From: an uncultured Dialister sp.
Lineage (GTDB): Bacteria; Bacillota; Negativicutes; Veillonellales; Dialisteraceae
DNA: 9,495 bases
Reading direction: 5' to 3'
Assembly (NCBI GenBank): GCA_900543455.1
Contig: UQRR01000080.1
Span: 1 to 9,495, forward strand
Part shown: positions 5,558-9,495 of the stretch, piece after piece
Layout of the letters: the number at the start of each line of letters is the position of its first letter
Numbering within the stretch: position 1 is the first letter of the stretch
Program-made: the position numbers and the translations under genes
The notes under the pieces: model-generated
What the model was told of the DNA's origin: nothing
What the model saw: the letters and a program-made list of their open reading frames with translations, nothing else
The model's database searches: none

Positions 5558-5602
5558 GGCGAAGCCGCCACCTTCATTCCTCATTCCTCATTCCTTATTC
5601 GA
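5558..5602. repeat. GGCGAAGCCGCC module plus CATTCCT heptads
   Basis: The module at 5558-5572 (GGC-GAA-GCC core, able to form a short hairpin) is followed by CATTCCT three times (5575-5595) and TATTCGA (5596-5602). The last unit is also the start of dispersed repeat B. Confidence 0.8.
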
Positions 5603-5654
5603 GCAGAGCTTTCATCCAGAATCAAAGGACGGCACGCCCCACGGGCTAACCCTG
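5596..5654 (+). repeat. Dispersed repeat B, copy 1
   Basis: The segment from ATTCGAGCAGAGCTTTCAT through CCAGAATCA to GCCCCACGGGCTAACCCT matches the reverse complement of 9394-9452 at roughly 85 percent by eye. In both copies CATTCCT-type heptads lie on the same side. The function is unknown. Confidence 0.82.
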
Positions 5655-5689
5655 AACCTTGAACCCTGAACCTTGAACCTTGAACCCAT
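5648..5689. repeat. AACCYTG heptad tract upstream of queC
   Basis: Six units: AACCCTG, AACCTTG, AACCCTG, AACCTTG, AACCTTG, AACCCAT. It ends 52 bp before the riboswitch-like element. Confidence 0.9.
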
Positions 5690-5740
5690 TCAGTTTTTCA
5701 GTAACATAAGTGCCAAGGCGCACCGAAAAATATCCATCTC

Positions 5741-5774
5741 AGTTGTCATCTGAACACCAACTATAAAAAACAGG
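5741..5774 (+). promoter_or_regulatory. preQ1-I riboswitch-like aptamer upstream of queC
   Basis: The element can fold as the preQ1 class I pseudoknot. P1 is AGTTG (5741-5745) with CAACT (5758-5762). L3 is ATAAAAAA (5763-5770). P2 is CTG (5750-5752) in the hairpin loop with CAG (5771-5773). An unpaired C lies just before the 3' P1 strand (C5757), where the family holds the C that pairs with preQ1. The aptamer is 34 nt, the same as the Bacillus subtilis queC example as I recall it, but with different P1 and P2 pairs. The 3' P2 strand runs into AGGAGG (5772-5777), the queC Shine-Dalgarno, so ligand binding should hide it and reduce translation. No terminator hairpin is seen. L1 is one base longer and L2 one shorter than in B. 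subtilis. Confidence 0.85.
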
Positions 5775-5781
5775 AGGCAAG

Positions 5782-6477
5782 ATGAAAAAAGCTATTATCC
5801 TCTCCAGCGGCGGTGTGGACTCGACCACCTGCGTCTCGCTGGCGGTAGACAGACTGGGAGCAGAGAACGTCGTAACTGCTTCTATTTTTTATGGGCAGAA
5901 ACACAAAAAAGAGATCCTTGCGGCACGCAAAGTCGCAGCGTACTACCATGTACGGCACTACGAATTTGATCTCTCTGCCATTTTCCAGTATTCGAACTGC
6001 TCCCTCCTCGCGGGCTCCACAGAAGAAATCGTCCACGAGAGCTACGCGGAGCAGATCGCCAAGAACGGGGAGGGCAAGGTCTCGACCTATGTACCCTTCC
6101 GCAACGGACTCATGCTCTCGACAGCGGCATCGCTCGCGGCGAGCCTCTTTGAGGAGGATGAGGTCGATATTTACATCGGCGCGCACGCAGACGATGCAGC
6201 GGGCGATGCCTATGCCGACTGCAGCGAGCCCTTCCTGAAAGCGATGGGCGATGCCGTCTCCATCGGTACCTATGGCAAGGTACATCTGGTCTTCCCCTTC
6301 GCGGAAATGAATAAAGCCGGCGTCGTGGCGACCGGCCTTGCTCTCCATACGCCCTATGAGCTCACATGGAGCTGCTATGAGGGCGGGGAGAAGCCCTGCG
6401 GCACCTGCGGCACATGCATCGACAGGGCAGCCGCCTTCGCAGCGAATGGCGTCAAGGATCCGGCGCTGGAAAATTAG
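5782..6477 (+). CDS. queC: 7-cyano-7-deazaguanine (preQ0) synthase QueC
   Basis: This 231-residue enzyme converts 7-carboxy-7-deazaguanine (CDG) to preQ0, using ammonia and ATP, in queuosine biosynthesis. It shows the PP-loop ATPase motif SGGVDS (9-14), then YGQKH (37-41), VPFRN (104-108), and GAHADDAAGDAYADCSEPF (133-151), the substrate region. The zinc-binding cysteines are C198, C206, C209 and C212, in the WSCYEGGEKPCGTCGTC stretch. Length is normal. The ATG at 5782 has AGGAGG 4 nt upstream, and that site is part of the riboswitch-like aptamer. Right after the stop comes a G-rich heptad tract, and queD begins 264 bp further on, so the pathway genes are split by a repeat island rather than tightly packed. 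Confidence 0.97.
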   Translation: MKKAIILSSGGVDSTTCVSLAVDRLGAENVVTASIFYGQKHKKEILAARKVAAYYHVRHYEFDLSAIFQYSNCSLLAGSTEEIVHESYAEQIAKNGEGKVSTYVPFRNGLMLSTAASLAASLFEEDEVDIYIGAHADDAAGDAYADCSEPFLKAMGDAVSIGTYGKVHLVFPFAEMNKAGVVATGLALHTPYELTWSCYEGGEKPCGTCGTCIDRAAAFAANGVKDPALEN

Positions 6478-6480
6478 TGG

Positions 6481-6543
6481 CTAGGGATTAGGGATTAGGG
6501 ATTAGGGATCAGACGTCAGACATTAGACTTCTGACTTCTTCCC
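6481..6543. repeat. TTAGGGA then TCAGACN heptad tract
   Basis: Nine units in register: CTAGGGA, three of TTAGGGA, TCAGACG, TCAGACA, TTAGACT, TCTGACT, TCTTCCC. The first four give four GGG runs with ATTA spacers on the plus strand (6484-6507), a canonical G-quadruplex pattern starting 7 nt after the queC stop. Confidence 0.9.
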
Positions 6544-6562
6544 TCCGGCCTTCGGGCATCGC

Positions 6563-6647
6563 CCCGTTTCGTCATCCTGAGCGGCGAGAAACGTCGTATG
6601 TGAGATAACGAATGCCAGAACAGCTGCGACCTGAGTCGAAGGATCTC
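6563..6647. repeat. REP-like GTCATCCTGAG ... GTCGAAGGATCTC element, split
   Basis: GTCATCCTGAG (6571-6581) and CCTGAGTCGAAGGATCTC (6630-6647) resemble the two halves of a palindromic repeat common in many bacterial genomes, recognised from general familiarity. They are separated by 48 bp and both carry CCTGAG. The flanks CGTTTC (6565-6570) and GAAACG (6588-6593) are also inverted. Confidence 0.55.
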
Positions 6648-6713
6648 GGCGAAGCTGCCACCACAACCTTGAACCTTGAACCTTGAACCTTGAACCTTGA
6701 ACCTTGAACTCAT
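6648..6713. repeat. GGCGAAGCTGCC module plus AACCTTG heptad tract
   Basis: The module (6648-6662) is followed by six perfect AACCTTG units (6665-6706) and AACTCAT. It ends 28 bp before the queD start codon. Confidence 0.93.
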
Positions 6714-6741
6714 CCATATTTTATATAAGGACGATAAATCT

Positions 6742-7074
6742 ATGTTTACAGTAACGAAACGAATCGAAGTATCCGGTGCGCATTTCCTGCATCTGGACTA
6801 TGAAAGCAAATGTACGAATCTCCATGGACACAACTGGATCATTACGGTCACGGTGCAGAATGACACGCTCGACCACAATGGCATGGTCGTAGATTTCTCC
6901 AAGATCAAGGAGATCGTGAACCAGTTCGACCACCATGTCATCAATGATGTTTTGGAAGGACTGAATCCGACGGCGGAGAACATCGCGAAGTGGCTTTGCG
7001 ACCGCATTCCTCACTGCATCCGCGTGTCGGTGCAGGAGACGGAAGGGAATGTGGCAACGTATGAAAAAGACTGA
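6742..7074 (+). CDS. queD: 6-carboxy-5,6,7,8-tetrahydropterin synthase QueD
   Basis: This 110-residue member of the PTPS/QueD family converts dihydroneopterin triphosphate (from FolE) to 6-carboxy-tetrahydropterin (CPH4), releasing acetaldehyde. The zinc ligands are H14 (SGAHFL), H28 and H30 (NLHGHNW). The catalytic Cys is C24, within KCTNLHGH, as in QueD rather than eukaryotic PTPS. D63-H64 in FDHHVIND and E99 in QETEGN fill the other active-site positions. The start at 6742 is preferred: AAGGA lies 10 nt upstream and MFTVTKRIEVSGAH is the expected N-terminus. An in-frame TTG at 6697 would translate the heptad tract and is unlikely. The end overlaps queE, so the two are probably co-translated. 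Confidence 0.95.
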   Translation: MFTVTKRIEVSGAHFLHLDYESKCTNLHGHNWIITVTVQNDTLDHNGMVVDFSKIKEIVNQFDHHVINDVLEGLNPTAENIAKWLCDRIPHCIRVSVQETEGNVATYEKD

Positions 7075-7750
7075 AGCGTACCGCTATGATGACGGGCTCT
7101 TCCACGTGACGGAGATCTTCGACAGCATCGACGGCGAAGGGAAACGCACGGGCCTCATGGCGATCTTTGTGCGCCTTGCGGGCTGCAATCTGCGCTGCAG
7201 CTACTGCGATACCGCGTACTCGCTCTCGCTCGCGGATACCGCCGAAGCGCTGACGGAAGAGGAGCTCCTATCCCGCATCCATGCCTTCCCATGGAAGAAG
7301 ATCACGCTGACGGGCGGCGAGCCGATGCTCCATCCCATTCGGCACCTGTGCGAAGTCCTTGGCAAAGAGGGCTATGAGGTGAATATCGAGACGAATGGTG
7401 CGGCAGCGCTCTTCCGAGAGCGGCCGCAGGGGACATTCTACACCATGGACTTCAAGTGCAGCGGAAGCGGCATGAAGGAGCGGATGCGGGAAGAGAATTT
7501 CCTACTCCTTGGAAAAGAGGATGTGCTGAAATTCGTCGTGAGCTCGCAGGCGGATATGGATGAGATGAAGGAAATCATCCGCGCGCATTTCCACAAAGGC
7601 GAAGACCCCGCCTTCTATGTGAGCCCGGTGTGGGGACGCATCGCCCCTGCCGACTTGGTGGAGTATGTCAGACGAGAGAGATTGAGTGATGTACGGGTCC
7701 AGGTGCAGCTGCACAAGATCATCTGGGATCCAGAGAGGAGAGGCGTATAA
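7061..7750 (+). CDS. queE: 7-carboxy-7-deazaguanine synthase QueE (radical SAM)
   Basis: This 229-residue radical SAM enzyme converts CPH4 to 7-carboxy-7-deazaguanine (CDG). The N-terminal FDSIDGEGKRTG (20-31) is the typical QueE entry motif. The [4Fe-4S]-binding cysteines are C42, C46 and C49 in GCNLRCSYCDT, the classic CX3CX2C spacing rather than the extended insertion of some QueE proteins. TGGEP (84-88) binds SAM, and VQLHKIIW (215-222) is the usual C-terminal signature. I choose the ATG at 7061, which has GGAAGGGA about 12 nt upstream. An ATG at 7049 adds four residues but puts the Shine-Dalgarno against the start. The gene overlaps queD by 14 nt, and its stop overlaps the folE ATG by 1 nt (TAATG). 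Confidence 0.95.
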   Translation: MKKTEAYRYDDGLFHVTEIFDSIDGEGKRTGLMAIFVRLAGCNLRCSYCDTAYSLSLADTAEALTEEELLSRIHAFPWKKITLTGGEPMLHPIRHLCEVLGKEGYEVNIETNGAAALFRERPQGTFYTMDFKCSGSGMKERMREENFLLLGKEDVLKFVVSSQADMDEMKEIIRAHFHKGEDPAFYVSPVWGRIAPADLVEYVRRERLSDVRVQVQLHKIIWDPERRGV

Positions 7751-8316
7751 TGGTCGATCGGAAGAAATTGGAAGAAGCTGCGCGGCTCATCATCGAAGCC
7801 GTCGGCGATGATCCCGCGCGCGAAGGCCTCGTCGAGACCCCGAAGCGCTTTGCTGACATGATGGCGGAGCAGTTCGCTTATAATGCGGTATCCAATGAAG
7901 ATATCGCCAAGGAATTTGAAAAGACCTTCGAAACGCCGGAGAGCGATATGGTTGTCGTGAAAGACATCGACATCTTCTCCCACTGCGAACACCACATTGC
8001 GCTGATGTACAATATGAAGGTCGCAGTCGGCTATATCCCGCGCGGCCGCGTCATCGGACTTTCGAAGATCGCCCGCATCGCAGATGCCGTCTCGAAGCGC
8101 TTCCAGCTGCAGGAACGCATCGGTACAGACATCCGAGACATCATGCGTCTCGTGACACACGCCGATGACGTCATTGTTTTCATCGAAGGCGAACACTCCT
8201 GCATGACCGCCCGCGGCATCAAGAAGCCGGGGACAAAGACACGGACGCTCGCGTCCTCCGGCGCTTTCAAGACGGACGGCGCGCTCAGGAAGGAATTTCT
8301 GGATATGCTGAAATAG
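7750..8316 (+). CDS. folE: GTP cyclohydrolase I, type IA (FolE)
   Basis: This 188-residue enzyme converts GTP to 7,8-dihydroneopterin triphosphate, the entry step for both folate and queuosine. It is the zinc type: C79 and H82 (in SHCEHH) and C151 (in GEHSCMTARG) are the metal ligands, with H81 and H149 as catalytic histidines. The GLVETPKRF segment (26-34) and YIPRGRVIGLSKIAR (95-109) are family hallmarks. Length is normal. The ATG has AGGAGAGG (7736-7743) upstream and overlaps the queE stop. Its place at the end of the queD-queE set suggests it mainly serves queuosine here, though folate use cannot be excluded. A strong terminator follows directly. Confidence 0.97.
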   Translation: MVDRKKLEEAARLIIEAVGDDPAREGLVETPKRFADMMAEQFAYNAVSNEDIAKEFEKTFETPESDMVVVKDIDIFSHCEHHIALMYNMKVAVGYIPRGRVIGLSKIARIADAVSKRFQLQERIGTDIRDIMRLVTHADDVIVFIEGEHSCMTARGIKKPGTKTRTLASSGAFKTDGALRKEFLDMLK

Positions 8317-8353
8317 AAAAACGGAATCGTTTCGCAGAAACGGTTCCGTTTTT
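8317..8353 (+). terminator. Rho-independent terminator after folE
   Basis: AAAAACGGAATCGTTTC (8317-8333) pairs with GAAACGGTTCCGTTTTT (8337-8353) across a 3-nt loop, with a single G-U wobble. It starts at the base after the folE stop codon and ends in five T. It closes the queuosine cluster. Confidence 0.95.
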
Positions 8354-8372
8354 GTTTGGGACTTTGGAATTT

Positions 8373-8470
8373 GGTGACTAGGGACTAGTGACTGGTGACT
8401 GGTGGCTGGTGACTGGTGACTAGTGACTGGTGACTAGTCACTCCTAATCCCCAATCCCTAATCCCTAGCC
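8373..8470. repeat. GGTGACT then CCTAATC heptad tract (14 units)
   Basis: This is the longest tract in the window: GGTGACT, AGGGACT, AGTGACT, GGTGACT, GGTGGCT, GGTGACT, GGTGACT, AGTGACT, GGTGACT, AGTCACT, CCTAATC, CCCAATC, CCTAATC, CCTAGCC. The register holds while the unit changes from GGTGACT type to CCTAATC type. Looser heptad-like sequence continues upstream toward the terminator. Confidence 0.92.
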
Positions 8471-8491
8471 ACTCATACCTGCTTTCAAACT
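8457..8491 (-). repeat. Dispersed repeat A, copy 2 (inverted)
   Basis: The reverse complement reads GTTTGAAAGCAGGTATGAGT then GGCTAGGGATTAGG, matching 5451-5485 with a few substitutions. It overlaps the end of the heptad tract and lies 37 bp from hairpin copy 3. Confidence 0.75.
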
Positions 8492-8527
8492 TCCCGTCTT
8501 TTGTGAATACCATATATTCAAAACTCC

Positions 8528-8554
8528 GCGGCGCCTCATTATTTTTTGCGTCGC
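8528..8554 (+). repeat. GCGGCGC hairpin element, copy 3
   Basis: GCGGCGC (8528-8534) faces GCGTCGC (8548-8554) around a 13-nt T-rich loop, with one G-T pair. It shares the AAAACTCC lead and ATTATTT loop with copy 2, and it is followed after 10 nt by a heptad tract. Confidence 0.8.
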
Positions 8555-8564
8555 ACCACAATTT

Positions 8565-8606
8565 CGCATTTCTCATTTCTCATTTCTAATTTTTCATTTT
8601 TTATTT
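8565..8606. repeat. CTCATTT heptad tract
   Basis: Six units: CGCATTT, CTCATTT, CTCATTT, CTAATTT, TTCATTT, TTTATTT. The last unit contains the stop codon of the minus-strand gene (8601-8603), so the tract touches a coding end. Confidence 0.85.
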
Positions 8607-9374
8607 CAGCCCGACGTCCCATCCGCCCTCGTAGAGGACGAAGAGGAGGAGCAGGGAGACGAAGATGGCGATGCAGGCAGGGAGATGGTAGCTGGTATAG
8701 AAGGGATCTTCCTCTTTCTTGACAGCCTGATAGGGTCTGGCGTGCATGACCTCATAGAACTCATCCGGGATGAGGCCTTTATAGAAATCCGCAAGGAACT
8801 GGGCATAGCGGAGCGTTTCCTGACTGAAGAAATAAAAAATCGGTGTGTAGAGCGGTACATGATTCTTTTCTGAAAGGATGGTGAGACAGCTCGTGATGAT
8901 GCTTTTCAGCCGCTGATTCCGTTCCAGCGGCTTTTCTTCCATTTGGGTCGAAACGGCATTGAAGATATTGTAGAAATGGTCCATGTCCTCTGCCCGGTAT
9001 CGCGTATCCAGATCCGGCGGGAGGAAGGACTGGTCGCCGACCGCACGCCCCGGGTCTGCCTCTTCTCGGAAGAAGGCGGGGAAGGTATCCTCGATCTGAT
9101 GGATGCCTTCGAAAATATGAAGGAGCGGCGTGTAGTCTTTCGCATAGTCCTTCAGGATGTACTTGGCGATGTAGAGGCGAAAGACGATGTAGTCGGAAAG
9201 GAAGGCGCACCAGTTGTCCCGATCACGGTCGTGCATCAGGATCTTCTTCTCCTTCACGAATTTTCGGAAGATCACGTGAAGTCCGTAGCTTCCCTGCGGC
9301 TGGCTGGTATAGGAAAAAAGCGCCCGCCGGCAGAGGGTGATGCCCATACTGGTGAGGTACTGTGAATGATCCAT
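8601..9374 (-). CDS. Hypothetical protein with C-terminal membrane anchor
   Basis: I do not recognise this 257-residue protein. Residues 1-230 are soluble-looking, helical and rich in Tyr and Phe (for example FLSDYIVFRLYIAKYILKDY at 58-77), with no nucleotide- or metal-binding motif visible. One strongly hydrophobic segment at about 231-248 (LPACIAIFVSLLLLFVLY) is followed by only nine residues (EGGWDVGLK), giving a tail-anchor-like layout with the bulk probably in the cytoplasm. The ATG at 9374 has AGAAAGGAG 7 nt upstream (9382-9390, complement). It stands alone and convergent to folE, with repeats on both sides. The steady frame, good ribosome binding site and single membrane helix support a real gene; function is unknown. 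Confidence 0.75.
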   Translation of the reverse strand: MDHSQYLTSMGITLCRRALFSYTSQPQGSYGLHVIFRKFVKEKKILMHDRDRDNWCAFLSDYIVFRLYIAKYILKDYAKDYTPLLHIFEGIHQIEDTFPAFFREEADPGRAVGDQSFLPPDLDTRYRAEDMDHFYNIFNAVSTQMEEKPLERNQRLKSIITSCLTILSEKNHVPLYTPIFYFFSQETLRYAQFLADFYKGLIPDEFYEVMHARPYQAVKKEEDPFYTSYHLPACIAIFVSLLLLFVLYEGGWDVGLK

Positions 9375-9393
9375 GGCGAGGCTCCTTTCTTGG

Positions 9394-9452
9394 AGGGTTA
9401 GCCCGTGGGGCGGCTCCGTCCACTGATTCTGAATGAAAGCTTTGCTCGAATG
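9394..9452 (-). repeat. Dispersed repeat B, copy 2 (inverted)
   Basis: The reverse complement runs from ATTCGAGCAAAGCTTTCATT to GCCCCACGGGCTAACCCT and matches 5596-5654 with about eight differences. It lies directly upstream of the minus-strand gene start and probably contains or overlaps that gene's promoter region. Confidence 0.82.
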
Positions 9453-9480
9453 AGGAATTAGGAATGAGGAATTAGGAATG
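9446..9480. repeat. AGGAATT/AGGAATG heptad tract
   Basis: Five units: TCGAATG, AGGAATT, AGGAATG, AGGAATT, AGGAATG. The strict alternation of T and G at the seventh position means it also reads as a 14-bp repeat. Confidence 0.88.
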
Positions 9481-9495
9481 CTGGTGCGGCGCCAG

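Larger units (their letters stand above)
5289..5740. other. Repeat-filled spacer between ATPase gene and queC leader
   Basis: I see no convincing gene here. The region contains a lone TATAAT (5404-5409) without a good -35, a GTTTGAAAGCAGG repeat shared with 8457-8491, heptad tracts at 5471-5519, 5575-5602 and 5648-5689, and a GGCGAAGCCGCC module (5558-5572). It also holds one copy of a roughly 60-bp dispersed repeat (5596-5654). Any queC promoter should lie near its right end; TTGAAC (5680-5685) and TAACAT (5702-5707), 16 nt apart, are the best weak candidates. Confidence 0.7.
6478..6741. other. Repeat island between queC and queD
   Basis: No gene is visible in these 264 bp. They contain a GGGATTA/TCAGACN heptad tract (6481-6543), a REP-like sequence with two halves (6563-6647), a GGCGAAGCTGCC module (6648-6662), an AACCTTG heptad tract (6665-6713), and the queD ribosome binding site. 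No clear terminator or consensus promoter is seen, so readthrough from queC into queD is possible. Confidence 0.75.

Noticed and set aside
6697..6741. TTG start giving queD 15 extra residues
   Set aside because: The extra part translates the AACCTTG heptads, and a ribosome binding site lies before the ATG at 6742.
8385..8576. 63-residue minus-strand ORF
   Set aside because: Most of it is translated heptad repeat. Only the segment around 8460-8570 looks protein-like, so I report that as a possible remnant and not a gene.
263..9480. Heptad tracts as CRISPR arrays
   Set aside because: The repeats are directly tandem 7-mers without unique spacers, and no cas genes are present.

Overview
The window is about 9.5 kb of bacterial chromosome. 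It suggests a low- to mid-GC Bacillota: the order rpmH-rnpA-yidD-yidC-jag is typical of that phylum, jag (khpB) is a Bacillota-type gene, and YidC is the short form without a large periplasmic domain. A Negativicutes lineage (Dialister or Veillonella-like) is my best guess from general feel and the abundance of small intergenic repeats. That taxonomic step is inference; no rRNA or other marker is present.

Layout. 1-399: repeat-rich spacer (hairpin/palindrome element, first heptanucleotide tract) ending in a consensus sigma-70-type promoter. 400-3282: plus-strand cluster rpmH, rnpA, yidD, then a 347-bp repeat spacer, then yidC and jag (4-nt overlap), closed by a strong terminator. 3319-3596: repeat spacer with two hairpins. 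3597-5196: two minus-strand genes, a 100-residue orphan and a 401-residue AAA_14/DUF4143 ATPase with a perfect 17-bp inverted repeat upstream. 5289-5740: repeat spacer. 5741-8316: preQ1-I riboswitch-like element, queC, a repeat spacer, then queD-queE-folE as an overlapping set, closed by a terminator. 8354-8600: repeat spacer. 8601-9374: minus-strand unknown protein with one C-terminal membrane segment. 9375-9495: more repeats.

How the genes work together. The first cluster covers ribosome assembly (bL34), tRNA 5' maturation (RNase P protein) and membrane protein insertion (YidD, YidC), plus the RNA-binding protein Jag. The second cluster is the complete set for making preQ0 from GTP: FolE (GTP to dihydroneopterin triphosphate), QueD (to CPH4), QueE (to CDG) and QueC (to preQ0). 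The riboswitch-like element lies against the queC ribosome binding site, so the end product preQ1 could switch queC translation off.

The most unusual feature is not a gene. Almost every non-coding gap contains tandem repeats with a period of exactly 7 bp but different sequences: CCCTAAT, AACCTTG, GTGAGGA, AACTCCT, CATTCCT, GGTGACT, CTCATTT and variants. They lie next to short hairpins and to longer repeats found at several places in the window. I count 13 heptad tracts. They resemble in kind the heptanucleotide STRR repeats known from cyanobacteria, and some can form G-quadruplexes.
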